The position numbers and the translations under genes are program-made. The notes under the pieces are model-generated. The model saw only the letters and a program-made list of their open reading frames with translations. It was not told the DNA's origin and did no database searches. Positions 42,701-54,579 of a stretch of DNA of 64,000 bases are shown here, one piece after another. Source of the DNA: Thereva unica (Eukaryota > Arthropoda > Insecta > Diptera > Therevidae); the NCBI GenBank assembly GCA_949987705.1, contig OX465281.1, positions 105,822,266-105,886,265 on the forward strand, given 5' to 3'. Positions within the stretch are counted from its first letter, which is position 1. Each line of letters starts with the position of its first letter.

Positions 42701-45401
42701 CCAAGCTTGACACTAGACGATTACGAGTCGATGCTGGAAAGGTTAGCCGCCGACGCGAGTCGCCATCACCCGGTAATACTAGCGGGTGATTTTAATGCTT
42801 GGGCTGTCGAATGGGGCAGTCGACAAACGAATGCAAGAGGGCGCATACTTCTAGAAGTATTCTCGCGACTTAACGTAGTGTTAGTCAACACTGGAGGCGA
42901 AAACACCTTCCAAAGGGGTGGGAGAGCATCTGTAATCGACATCACTTATGTGAGTGATTCAGTGGCCAAAGACCTACAGTGGCAGGTGAGCGATTTGTAC
43001 ACGCACAGCGACCACCAAGCCATCATCTTCGAGGTTGGTCAGCGTATAGAAAAGAGGAATCCTAGGTACGGAACGACTAGAGGATGGGCCGTTAAGAAAC
43101 TCGACGCAGAGGTGTTCGAGGAAGTATTCCTGCATGATGCGAGGTCGGCAGGAGGTGCCAGGGAAGGGGCAGAGGAAATAGAAGAATCAGTGAAACGGGC
43201 ATGTGACGCATCCATGCCACGGCGCGCCGGCAATCGTAGGCTTTCACCAAACTTCTGGTGGAATGCAGAGATCGATGAATGCCGAAGGACCTGTCTGAAG
43301 GCGAGAAGGAAAACTCAGAGAGGCCGGAACCGTCCGGATTTCGATGAACTCCTTCAGAGATATAAGGAAGCGAGAAAAATGCTGAACAAGGCCATCGCTA
43401 GAAGCAAATCCGAGCACTTCAAAAGGTTGTGCAGAGAAGCAGACTCGGACCCCTGGGGTGGAGCCTATAAAATGGTTATGTCAGCGGTTAAGGGCAAACG
43501 CTCTCCGCCGATCACCTGCCCCGCGCTGCTCCAGAGTATTGTGTACGTCCTGTTTCCACAGAACGTACGCACAGTCGATCTACCCACCCTCCAGGTGGAC
43601 CCAGAAGAGATACCTGCAATAACCGCAGATGAGATCCTGGAGGCCGCAAAAAAGGTAGCCATCAAAAAGGCCCCAGGCATGGATGGCATACCAAATAAAG
43701 CGGCGAAGCTAGCAGCTACGATAGCGCCAGACAGGTTTGCTGAAGTTTTCACAGCGTGCCTGAGAGAGGGGTTTTTTCCTGAGCGATGGAAACAGCAGAA
43801 ACTCGTGCTCCTACCGAAGCCAAACAAACCTCTAGGGGACCCATCGTCCTACAGACCGATATGCCTCCTTAGTTGTATAGGCAAACTTTTCGAGCGGGTG
43901 ATCTGTAACAGGATTCTCCCTAGCGTCGAAAGGGTAGGTGGCCTGTCGGACAAGCAATTCGGCTTCAGAAAGGCAAGGTCGACGACTGATGCAGTCAATA
44001 TGGTGGTGGGCATAGCAAGAGCCGCCATAGAGAAAAATGACTGCTGCGCATTGATAACCCTCGACGTTAAAAATGCTTTCAACTCAGCGAGGTGGAGCAA
44101 AATAGTTGAGGCGTTGATCAAGCTAGGCACACCAAAGTACCTAGTGCGTGTAGTGGCCGACTACCTTCAGGGTAGGTCGCTTCATTGTGATTCGGATGAT
44201 GGTCCTAAAGTGTTCGGGACAACATGCGGTGTCCCGCAAGGTTTCGTCCTGGGCCCTCTCCTATGGATCGCAATGTACAATGATGTGTTGGGGCTTCGTC
44301 TTCCAAAGGAAGCAGTGGCGATCGGGTTTGCAGATGATATCGGGGTAGTTGTCGAAGGAAAACACCCAGATGACATCGAACTGTATGCAAACGAAGCGAT
44401 CTGGGAAATAAAAGCATGGCTAGAACGCGCTGGGTTGAAGCTGGCAGAGCACAAAACGGAAGTAGTGCTGATCAGCATGCGACGAAAGTTAGTATCCGTA
44501 AGGATAAAAGTAGGGAAACAGATCATCCACTCACAGCCCGCACTAAGGTACCTGGGAGTGATGATCGACCGGAGGCTAAACTTCAAAGCGCACTTGGAGG
44601 GCACGGCAGACAAAGCGTCTGCGATTTGTGCAGCACTCGCAAGAATGCTGCCCAATGTTGGGGGCCCTAGACCGAGTCGCCGCCTCCTCTTGGGGAGGGT
44701 GGTAAGCTCAGTCCTGTTATACGCAGCGCCAGTGTGGGCAGCAGCGTTAAACAGGACTGCAAATAGCAGAAAATGGTGGGGTGCTTATAGGCTAAGTGCA
44801 CTTCGCGCTTGCTGCGCGCGATGCGGCGTGCGTGATAGCTGGGATGATTCCCATAGATATTCTGGCGAGGGAGGGCATGCGTCTCTATGACCCAGAATAT
44901 GGTGGAGGGGAGCCAAGAAGGGTGCGGCGGCAGATGGCGCGCTGCGAGTCTTTAAGGGAATGGCAGGCGAAGTGGGACGAGTCTGTTAAGGGTCGCTGGA
45001 CCCACAGACTTATCCCTAACGTGGAAATATGGGCTACGAGGGAGCGTGGGGAAGTAAGTTACGACCTCACGCAGTTCCTGAGCGGACACGGGGGGTATAG
45101 GAAATACCTCCACCGCTTCGGGCACGATGATTCACCGTTGTGTCCAGTATGCCCAGCGACGGAGGAAGACGCAGAACACGTCTTCTTTACCTGCTCGAGA
45201 TTCGCCGAGGAAAGGGCGAAACTAGAAGAAAGGGTCGAGGAGCCACTAACGCCCGAAAACATCCTAGACCATATGATGAGGTCTGAGGAAATGTGGAGGG
45301 ACGTGGAAGCAACCCTCAAGACCATTCACAGAAAGCTAAGGCAAGAAGAAGCCGTAAGAAATAGAGAAAGGCACAGAAATGCCGCGAGCAGAAGCAGCTG
45401 A
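42701..45401 (+). pseudogene. R1-like ORF2 (endonuclease, RT, zinc knuckle), one 17-bp deletion
   Basis: No true start is present: the frame is already open at the gap (42701). Domains in order: C-terminal half of the endonuclease (VILAGDFNAWAVEWGS near 42772; IDITYVSDS; THSDHQAIIF near 43000), linker, then RT with NAFNSARW, PQGFVLGPLLW, FADDIG (near 44326) and LRYLGVMIDRRLNF. In motif B the usual Ser of PQGSVLGP is Phe (S in copies 1 and 3). At ~44818 a 17-bp loss relative to copy 1 shifts the frame, which ends at 44890; the correct continuation (AACVIAGMIPIDILAREGM...CPVCPATEEDAEHVFFTC) runs to 45401. About 900 codons survive, with only this one frame break. Confidence 0.88.
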
Positions 45402-45633
45402 ATGAAGCTGAACGACCCCCGCGATGTAATGCTTATTAGCCAGCCCCGCGGGGGTGGATCACGTCGGAGGGGCTTTTTTAGTTCTCATGTTCATGGACCC
45501 ATATATGCGTATGTGCACTTATGTGTCCATATGTGTGTATGTGTGGATTAACGTGAAACATAACCGTCATGCGGATCGGCCAGTAAGGGGCACTTGAGTC
45601 ATGCCGGTAGCGAATGCTTTTTTACCCCCAGGA

Positions 45634-45642
<9 letters not shown>
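42701..45642 (+). mobile_element. R1-like non-LTR retrotransposon, copy 2 (longest)
   Basis: It starts within the endonuclease domain right after the gap and runs through ORF2 to TGA at 45401. The 3' UTR (45402-45642), nearly identical to that of copy 1, ends CCCCAGGAAAAAAAAAA against a TA tract. ORF1 and the 5' UTR are not visible. Confidence 0.88.

Positions 45643-45697
<55 letters not shown>
45643..45697. repeat. (TA)n microsatellite, 3' flank of R1-like copy 2
   Basis: TA tract of ~55 bp directly after the LINE A-run. Confidence 0.97.
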
Positions 45698-45700
<3 letters not shown>

Positions 45701-46861
45701 ATTACGCTGTATAATAAAAGAAACAATCAAAACTAAACAAAAATATTCATTCGAATAAATAATGCAAGGAAGCCACATTGGTGACCCCGACGGCGCATTA
45801 AATTATTTAAAATAGAAAAAAAAATAATTACAAAAAGCTCATAGTTGGTGGAAAACAGCGCCTCAAAATCATTTAAAACAAAAGTGCAGTTCCGAAGTTT
45901 CATTTAAAATTAAAAAATTTTTTTTTTTCATATCATAAGGTGAAATAGCGGAAGACATCCAGTTTTACTCCCAGTTGCAAATTGATGTCTATAGAGAAAC
46001 TACAGTTTCCCGTTCTAAACGCGGGCATGTGAGAGCAGCGTCGACTGTTCTCGAGAAACGGTCTTGACATTTTGCTTTGGAAATAATTTTCAAGTGTAAA
46101 ATTTTTTTGTTATAACAAAAAAATCAAACATTGGTGAAAACCAGTGTCAAATAGGAAAATAAATATTAAAATTATGTGCTTATTGCAATGTCAGCTAATT
46201 AAATCACCAGCATTACTAGACAAAGAATAAAAAAATTTTGATTTTGACGTGATTTTGGTGTTTATATCGCTTTCATTCTTGGAATTATTATATTTGCATG
46301 CATACCAGCTTCTTTAATCGTAGCTTTATGGTGCTACATAAGATCGATGTATAAGCATCCAAAGCTTTTAAACCTACATATATGCCAAATCTAAAATTTT
46401 TTTCTCGAGAATTATTGGTCGAGAGATATCACCGTAGTGGTTTGATATTATTGATATTAAATTGTGCTTTTATAGAGTTTCACTTATTTTAACATTGACT
46501 TTTAGTGAAATTTTAATATATAAAAATATTCAAACACACAAACTATCAATACAGGAGGAACCACTGGAATATTTGACAACAGCAGTTCTATTGTTCTTTA
46601 CGTATCATCAATTATTTATGAGCATCAGCTGTCATTTTCGTTTGAACTTCAACAAGAAGGTGTTGGTTGCCTTTTGTTTCTCCGGTAAGCTGTCACACCG
46701 TGCTTACTAGCTGCAGCACCGAAATATTACTTATTACCAGCGAACCAGCAAACGGAACCAAAGATAATTTCCTTTTTTTATTATTTCTTTTTTTTATATA
46801 CTTATATACTTATAATTTTATTTTTTTTTCTCCATTACATTTTTTTCTTATTTTTCTATTT

Positions 46862-46867
<6 letters not shown>
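45698..46867 (+). other. AT-rich stretch with a possible tRNA-Trp-type primer site
   Basis: No gene is recognised. TGGTGACCCCGACGG at 45779 matches the complement of the 3' end of animal tRNA-Trp over ~14 bases and follows ...GCCACAT, as at an LTR/leader junction. Only ~80 bp lie between it and the TA tract, so any LTR would be truncated. Downstream frames (for example 46462-46710) show no motif. A weak call. Confidence 0.35.

Positions 46868-46923
<56 letters not shown>
46868..46923. repeat. (TA)n microsatellite
   Basis: TA tract of ~56 bp immediately before the AGGGTGG tip of long-TIR element 3. Confidence 0.97.
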
Positions 46924-46926
<3 letters not shown>

Positions 46927-47657
46927 GGTGGCCCTCTCTTGTATGGAGAGAAAAAAATTGCTAAGATTCTAAGTCTCACCCCCTAGAAATATGCGAATAG
47001 GCAAAAAACTAAGAAATTTAAAATTTTAGGCAAATCGAAAAAGATTTAGAGGTCGCTCATGGCGAACGAAATCTTAAAAAACGACGATTTTTTACCTTTT
47101 TCCACTTTGTTCAACCCTTATTACCATTTTATCAGCCCTAAAAGGGTCAATTAATATTTTTTACCCATTCTACAGATTATTATCTTTCTAAAATGATCAA
47201 AATCATAAGGATCAGTTTACAAATAATAAAGCTATGAAGTAAAAAGCACAGTCTTTATAAGGAAAAAAATCAGTTCAAAGAGAAACTGCACTAGGGCCCA
47301 CTAATTACCGCAGCCTTCGCATTGTGCTTTTCTGTTAATCTTTGATCGTGCATAGATACGTGTACAATCAGTGATCCTCACTTAGCAAACAATCTACACG
47401 GGACTCTACAACATCCATGCGTGTTATGAAAAAGCATGTTTTTATCATATTTTATAATATTTAACAATAATATCAGTTGAAACAACAATATAAATTTACG
47501 AAAGCTAATTTAACATAGTTAACTTATTCAACGTAAATTTACAGTTCAAATCGGGTTATAACGTTTTTGTACGATGAATATTATAGCTAATAAAAGGCAT
47601 AAACTGTACTTCAATAGTGTAATATACAAAATACAAACAAAATTATTAAAATTGAAA

Positions 47658-48988
47658 TTACTCAGGCAGTAGTTGCTTTAATAACGCATTTTTTTTGTAA
47701 TCAATTAGAATTTGTAATAAGTTTTGTTTATTGTGTTTTTGTTTATTGTGTTTCAATACTTTATTATATTCTTCGAATAACTTCACACTTCTTTCAGCTG
47801 TGTCGTTAACAGTTCTTAATTCATGAAGAAGGTTGAATGCTTGATTATAAGTAATATTATAACTCCATTTATCTGGTGGGAGATATAGGAAGTCCGTTGA
47901 AATGTTAAACCGTTGAAAAAAATCGAATGTGTTCATCGTAGTGATTGAGTATTTTACGGGTTTCTTATAAATTCCTGAATTCCTTCAAGTTTTAATGGAA
48001 TACGTTTAACTAATTCCCTAGATATTTTATCTGGCTCAACATCATTATCTGCATAGACATCATGATCTTCCTTTTTTCATCAGTGGTAATAAAATGCTTT
48101 AATCTGTTACTCATTTTATGTTTGATTTCCAATGGAATATTTTCATCGAAAAATGCTACACCAACGTTCTCGTCTGCTAAATACCACAAATGGTTACTCA
48201 TTTTCTTAATAGCAATTTGTGAAATTAACATTTCGATATTCCTACATATTTTGTAAGAAGCAATAGTCCTGGTATGCTGCTTCTGGCGCTATGGGACATT
48301 TAAACCAAGCCCTCACGTAAGAGCGAATGATAAAAGCACAAACATTAGCTTTTTCTTCTCCTCTTCTAAAACAGTTAATTTAAACTCATCTCTGAATTAA
48401 TATATTTTTATACAATATAGTGCTTTTGAGATCCAACGAGCTTGATGCACTATTAGAGCATGAGCCCGAAGCAATTGTGGTTAACTCTAATAATTATCGA
48501 TTGTCATCTCTGCAAATTGGTTTCTTTAATTGTTCGTTGCAAAAATCTGTGAACTCATCTTTCAATTAGAATTTCTTTCAATTTGGCATTTTCTAGCAAT
48601 GTTTTATACTCATTTTTGCTTATGTCGTTCCAATATAATTCCAATCTCTTGAATAAAGGAACACCTTTACCATAGGTACCAGGAAATTCTATTTCAAACA
48701 CACCTCGCAGGACTAGTTCATAAATATGATGGCGACATGGTAAATACAGTAAAGATTTTACAATTTTTGTTCTAATAACTTGCACCCTCCATTTAGTTTT
48801 CCAGTATTTGACCCAATGATATCAAAACAAAAAGCAACAATATTTTCATCCACATTCCAATCTATTAATAATTCATAAATAGCATAAGCTATTTCTATTC
48901 CTGTTGAAGATGATAATTTTGGAACACCAAGTAATTGCTCACCATTTATATAGCTAACGTAAAAAGGTAGGTAACCTATCCACTTCAA
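47658..48988 (-). pseudogene. Transposase remnant of long-TIR element 3, several frame breaks
   Basis: Minus-strand pieces in order. 48988-48758 contains VPKLSSSTGIEIAYAIYELL and VAFCFDIIGSNTGKLNGGCK. 48785-48555 (overlapping, shifted frame) contains LLYLPCRHHIYELVLRGVFE. 48231-48010 contains SNHLWYLADENVGVAFFDEN. 47936-47658 contains FFQRFNISTDFLYLPPDKW and TVNDTAERSVKLFEEYN. The FD..xSNTG then CRHHIYEL order parallels CDGEPANTG then CLIHFNEL of element 2. At least three frame breaks separate the pieces and the N-terminus is missing. Pieces with LWYLxxExVxxAFFD and NDxAERxVxL recur in uncharacterised arthropod repeat proteins as I recall them; no activity is known to me. Confidence 0.72.
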
Positions 48989-49021
48989 CTTTTCCTGTTA
49001 TATGAGCGCAGTCAGAACTAG

Positions 49022-49230
49022 TGAAAATGCATCTGTCAAACATCATTCGCTTTGGCTGCATTCGAAAATTAGCCAGCTACGCAGAATAAGCAGAATCGCA
49101 GTATCGGCTGCAGGGCATATATTCCCGGCTGCAGCGGCTTGATTTTTGGAATGATGTGCTGCCAATTCTGAGCAGCTGGTATATTTTCGAATGCAGTCAA
49201 AGCGAATGATGTTTGACAGATGCATTTTCA
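49022..49230. mobile_element. Palindromic MITE nested in long-TIR element 3
   Basis: About 209 bp; TGAAAATGCATCTGTCAAAC and the following CATCATTCGCTTTG/CTGCATTCGAAAAT blocks are mirrored at the right end as inverted arms of ~50 bp. No coding. It lies upstream of the residual transposase, probably within its former N-terminal part. Confidence 0.82.
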
Positions 49231-49884
49231 AACTTCATAAACTTTTAAAACATTTACCATTTATGTTAAACAATATTATGTAATAACAGTTATACAAAAG
49301 TTATATTGCTGTTTAAAATGATATTATTGTTAAATACCTACATATAAGAAAAATAATGAAAACAGGTTTTTTTCGTAACACGGATGGATGGAATAGACTC
49401 CCGTGTAGTATATTTGTTGAGTGAGGATCACTGATCGGACACGTAACTTTGCAGAGTCAAAGATGAACAGAAAAGCACAACGCTTTATGCGAAGGTTGCG
49501 GTGATTAGTGGACCCTAGTACAGTTTCTCTTTGAACTGATAGTTTTTTTTTATTTCCTTATAAAGACTTCACTGTGCTTTTTATTTCATAGCTTTATTAT
49601 TTGTAAACAGATCTTTATGATTTTGATCATTTTAGAAAGGTAATAATCTGTGTAATGAATAAAAAATATTAATTGACCCTTTCAGGGCTGATAAAATGGT
49701 AATTAGGGTTGAACAAAGTGAAAAAGGTAAAAAATCATCAATTTTGAAGATTTCGTTCGCCATGAGCGACCTCTAAATCTTTTCCGATTTGCATAAAATT
49801 TTAAATTTCTTAGTTTTTTGCCTATTCGCATATTTCTAGGGGGTGAGACCCAAAATTGAAGCACTTTTGCAAATAAGGGCCACC

Positions 49885-49887
<3 letters not shown>

Positions 49888-49979
<92 letters not shown>

Positions 49980-50017
49980 ACTTCAACTTTTCCTGTTATA
50001 TGAGCGTTAGATATATA

Positions 50018-50062
<45 letters not shown>
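49888..50062. repeat. (TA)n microsatellite with 31-bp filler
   Basis: Two TA tracts (49888-49977 and ~50009-50062) flank a ~31-bp insert, CACTTCAACTTTTCCTGTTA plus ATGAGCG. The insert is identical to 48980-49008 inside the neighbouring transposon. The second tract ends at the tail of element K. Confidence 0.93.
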
Positions 50063-50065
<3 letters not shown>

Positions 50066-52036
50066 AAAATGAATCGCTAAATGTGTTGCTAAGCGCAAAA
50101 CTCGAGAACGGCTGGACCTATTGGACTAATTTTTTTTTTCGAATATTCGTTGAAGTACGAGGATGGTTCTTACGGAGAGAAAAATTTAAAAAATTACCTG
50201 AAAAAACAAAAAAAAAACACTCCTCTATATTCCCATAAAAAAGATTCGTAATAAAACTTAAAAGTGAATTTGTACTTTAATAGCATACCATAAGATTTAA
50301 ATGTTACTGGAGGGGTTCCGTGAAAGCAAAACAATTGAGTGACATTAGTATCGTATAGATATTAATGTCAATATTTGTCAATATTTATACGATGGTAACA
50401 TTGAATCATTGTTTTGTGTGTAATCGATGTTTTGGCGGGGTACCACTTTCTTCACAACCCCCTCGACATGGGTATCAAATGAAAAGCTATGATAAGTAGA
50501 ATACAATAAGCAATGTAGTATACAAAATATACCTTTAGATCCATGGCGGGCATCTTAAGAGGCCGGATTACCACTTCCTTCACAACCCCCTCAACATGGG
50601 TATCAAATGAAAGAGTATGATAAGTAGAACGCAATAAGCAATGTGGTATACTCAATATACGTTAGATTCATGGCGGCTTCTCAAGAGGCCGGATTACCAC
50701 TTTCTTCGCAACACCTCGACATGGGTATCAAATGAAAGGGTATGATAATAGAATACAATAAACAATAAAGTAAACTCAGTCCATGGCGGACATCTCAAGA
50801 GGGCGGATTACCACTTTTTTGATATCCCACTCGACATAGGTATCAAATGAAAGGGCATGATAAGTAGAATACAATAAGCAATGTATTATACAAAATATAC
50901 CTTTAGATCCATGGCGGCCGTCTGAAGAGGCTGGGTTACCACTTCCTTCACAACCCGCTCAACATGGGTATCAAATGAAAGGGTATGATAACTAGAATAC
51001 AGTAAGCAATGTAGTATACAAAATATACCTTTAGATCCATCGCGGCCATCTCAAGAGGCCGGATTACCACTTCCTTCACAACCCCCTCAACATGGGTATC
51101 AAATGAAAGAGTATGATAAGTAGAACGCAATAAGCAATGTGGTATACTCAATATACGTTAGATCCATGGCGGCCTCTCAAGAGGCCGGATTACCACTTTC
51201 TTCACAACACCTCGACATGGGTATCAAATGAAAGGGTATGATAATAGAATACAATAAGCAATAAAGTAAAATCAGTCCATGGCGGACATCTCAAGAGGGC
51301 GGATTACCACTTTTTTGATATCCCACTCGACATAGGTATCAAATGAAAGGGTATGATAAGTAGAATACAATAAGCAATGTATTATACAAAATATACCTTT
51401 AGATCCATGGCGGCCGTCTGAAGAGGCTGGGTTACCACTTCCTTCACAACCCGCTCAACATGGGTATCAAATGAAAGGGTATGATAACTAGAATACAGGA
51501 AGCAATGCAGTATACAAAATATACCTTTAGATCCATGGCGGCCATCTCAAGAGGCCGGATTACCACTTCCTTCACAACCCCCTCAACATGGGTATCAAAT
51601 GAAAGGGTATGATAAGTAGAACGCAATAAGCAATGTGGTATACTCAATATACGTTAGATCCATGGCGGCCTCTTAAGAGGCCGGATTACCACTTTCTTCA
51701 CAACCACCTCGAATTGGGTATCAAATGAAAGGGTATGATAATAGAATACAATAAACAATAAAGTCAACTCAGTCCATGGCGGCCATCTCAAGAGGGCGGA
51801 TTACCACTTTTTGATATCCCTCTCGACATAGGTATCAAATGAAAGGGTATGATAAGTAGAATACAATAAGCAATGAACCGCAATATACCGAGCCATGGCT
51901 ACCGTCGCAAGACCCATGTTCTTTGAGACACTTCATCTGTGTAAAATTGATATCTCGAAAAATACTAAGTCGGTGTGTGGTTTTATTGTTTACTATTTGC
52001 TTATAGGTGCAGCGAGGCGTACCGGGTCCCAGCTAG
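50063..52036 (-). mobile_element. Helentron/DINE-1-like element K, reverse orientation
   Basis: Read from the right: head CTAGCTGGGACCCGGTACGC at 52036, about twelve monomers (51870-50440), a 230-bp spacer unlike the others (50210-50440), then the second-type tail (CGGAGAG, GAACGGCTGGACC, GAATCGCTAAATG) ending at ~50065 beside TA. The 149-bp fold-back of A-I is absent. The monomers form three ~496-bp higher-order repeats of four units each, with matching landmarks at 50452, 50948 and 51444. The head resembles that of G. Confidence 0.8.
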
Positions 52037-52259
52037 TTTAGTATATATACGTACATTAATAAAGTTTTATTTTATAATATATGTACCTATATATTTTTAT
52101 TTATGTATATTATATAGCATATATATATACATACATTAATATGTTTTTGTTATTAAGTTAGTATGTTATTATATGTTGGTTATATAGTATAATGTTTGTG
52201 TCTTTTTCTTAAAGTATATAGGTTGATGTATCTTTTTATTTATGTATTATGTAGTATAT
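52037..52259. other. AT-rich stretch, nothing recognised
   Basis: Imperfect TA- and T-rich sequence with TATATAC motifs between element K and the short-TIR element; the same style continues after 53192, so the latter probably inserted into it. Confidence 0.5.
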
Positions 52260-53192
52260 GGGTGATTGTCATGAAATGGGAGTTTTTGAGATTTGAACAA
52301 AAATTTGTGAACAAAAAAAAAGTGCTGAAAAAAAATTTTCTCATGTGTTTTCAACATTATTTTGAAGTACTTCCTGTATATTTCCACATAAATACACACG
52401 AGGTATAGACAGTGAGAAGTTTATATCGAAAAGCCGAAATTATATGGCTTCGGAGGCGACAATTACGGTAGCGACATTTCATCGAAAAATCCGTCGCTTT
52501 CATGATCAATGAGAGCAAACAATTTTTCCGAAAATTTACTTGCTCTACAAATGCAAACAAATATACCGAACCGAGTTAAAAGAGATTTGCAACACATATC
52601 ACAACGAAAACACACATTTCGGAGGCGACAGTTTTTTTTTCTTCGATAATTTTCTTGAGGATTGCTCTCTTGTTTATAAATTGTTCACAGTCTAAACGTC
52701 CGGCGAATATAAACATTCATAAAGAAACTTGTGACGATTCGTTTTCACTATTTAGTGCCACTTGACAACCAATTTGTCGTTGCGTGTGCGCTATTCTTAT
52801 AGTTTTTATTGAAATTTCCAACAAACAACAGTCAGAATGTAAACACTGACATCTAACTAAGCAGGTATCCGCCAGCGTAATACATACCGGTGATCAGTTT
52901 CGGAACACTGCTGCTATCGTTTGAGACCCTAGGCGCGCGGCAATAATGCACTGTTTTTCCGTAAACGTAGTGCCGTGACGTAAAAGCGGAAAATGGACAG
53001 GTTACGGAGGCGACATTTTCGGTGGTCGAAGGGCCGCCATTTTGTTCAAGAGTGCTTGCCGCGGGAGGCGATGAAGGAGAGAATGTTTTATTACTGGATG
53101 GAGATTTTCACCCCAGAAAAAATTTGTTTGAGGCGTTGTAGCTAGAGAACAACGGCCAGCCAGCCACTACCCCCATTTCATGACAATCACCC
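52260..53192. mobile_element. Short-TIR non-autonomous DNA element, ~933 bp
   Basis: Inverted ends GGGTGATTGTCATGAAATGG (52260 on) and its complement at 53169-53192, 24 bp with one mismatch, flanked by ATAT on both sides as a possible target duplication. No coding frame. The motif CGGAGGCGACA recurs at about 52450, 52620 and 53006. Length, tips (GGGYGATT) and iterated internal motif parallel the 8067-9013 element. Confidence 0.82.
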
Positions 53193-53967
53193 ATATATGT
53201 TAGTATGTTTTTCTTATTTAGTTTATATGTAAATAGATGTTGATTATATAGTATATATTTAAATACAATGTTTTTATAAAGTATTTATGTATGTGTATAT
53301 ACTGCATATGTTTATATAAGTTTGTTATCTACCATATACATTAGGTTAAATAGGGTTATTTTATAGTATATATGCTTTTATATACGTTTGTTATCTTTTA
53401 TATTTATTAATATCTATATGCTAAATAGGCAGAAGTTTGTTTTTATATAATATTCATGTTATTTATATAATATATAAGTTTATGTAGTTTTGTTATGTAA
53501 TTGTTATTTAAGTTTGTTATTTAATATATGTTTATTTATGTTATTTATATACATATAATGAGCACGGTTGGTGGCGGTGTTGGTGGCAGGTGCTGTGTTT
53601 TCTTTACAGTGTTATTCGTACTGTTTTTCATTTATACATTGTTCAATTAAAAAAAATCGACGAATCTTATTATTAATTTCCTAACATTGGAAAAAATAAG
53701 AAAAACAATTTCTACTTTAGCTTTATAATTTTTTGTTCTTGCCACATATATGTTAATTGCGATTTAAAATAGATATAATAGAGGTTTTTAAGTTTTGAAT
53801 GCAGTTAATTAAATCATTAGAAATAATATTGTTGTTATTACTAATGTTTGGGCAACAAAATTAATATTTGACTTTTCACTTTGGGTTTTGTGCATTATAT
53901 ACATATGTATGTCGACATATGACATGTAAATGTACTTGTATATAATATACACCTTCATATAAAATCT

Positions 53968-53971
<4 letters not shown>
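53193..53971. other. AT-rich stretch, no gene recognised
   Basis: Dominated by TATATGTTTATATAAG-like sequence, with a GGTGGCGGTGTTGGTGGCAG patch near 53568. No credible coding frame. Confidence 0.5.

Positions 53972-54031
<60 letters not shown>
53972..54031. repeat. (TA)n microsatellite
   Basis: TA tract of ~60 bp followed by a T run; it borders the truncated interior of the LTR element on its right. Confidence 0.96.
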
Positions 54032-54040
<9 letters not shown>

Positions 54041-54108
54041 TGAAACCTATCTAATACTAATGTTAAGCAAATATTAAATTTTGTACATACAGTAAACTTA
54101 TTGCTGCG

Positions 54109-54309
54109 TTAGCCGCTTGAAGGAATTAATTTAGCGGCTAGTATTGTGGTTTGAATCCCTCGTTGAATAGCCTGGTAGTTCGCTGTTGTGTCGCTGGCTC
54201 CTGGTACGGTTGAGGGTCCTGGTGTGGCTATGTGACTGGCTGGTGTTTGGTGGTCCCTCGGTGGGGGAGTCTCGGATTTGTTGTTGTCCCCTTGTTGGCC
54301 CTCGGACAT
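54109..54309 (-). pseudogene. Short gag-like N-terminal fragment
   Basis: A 66-codon frame starting MSEGQQGDNNKSETPPPRD, rich in Pro, Thr, Ser and Gln as gag N-termini often are, stopping after AAKLIPSSG. It begins ~250 bp after the primer site, the position expected for gag. No capsid motif is visible because the element is cut off ~70 bp later. It could be a chance frame. Confidence 0.35.
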
Positions 54310-54561
54310 AGGGCATCTCCTGGGCAGGGATGAAGCCCACTAAAGGCCCGCGATGCAAAAACTTTAGGGGGGTAAATGGGTGCTCGCCTGGAGCAGAGGC
54401 ACGTAGGTGATTACCCCCGAGCGTTGATTCGTGGAGGATCTGGGAATTTTTATGCGCTGAAGTTAGACGCTAATACTGCCCCAAGTTAGGCTCAGCCTTG
54501 GGTTAGAGGTCAATGGAGCCTTGACCAGCAGTATTAACACCTTTGTTGTTTGCGCACCCAG

Positions 54562-54579
54562 ATCCTACCGGCTGCGCCA
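54562..54579 (-). other. Primer-binding site, tRNA-Ser type
   Basis: On the minus strand TGGCGCAGCCGGTAGGAT complements the 3' end of insect tRNA-Ser (…ATCCTACCGACTGCG plus CCA) with one mismatch. It starts two bases after the putative LTR end ACAACA. Confidence 0.7.

Larger units (their letters stand above)
46925..49886 (-). mobile_element. Long-TIR DNA transposon 3
   Basis: Left arm ~46925-47490 and right arm ~49300-49886 are imperfect inverted repeats of ~560 bp; both tips read AGGGTGGCCCT. TA tracts abut both. Transposase remnants lie between on the minus strand (47658-48988). A small palindromic MITE (49022-49230) has inserted just upstream of the surviving transposase. Tips, arm length and flanks match elements 1 and 2. 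Confidence 0.82.

Noticed and set aside
52196..52408. 70-codon plus-strand frame in AT-rich DNA
   Set aside because: It crosses the left terminus of the short-TIR element and has no motif.
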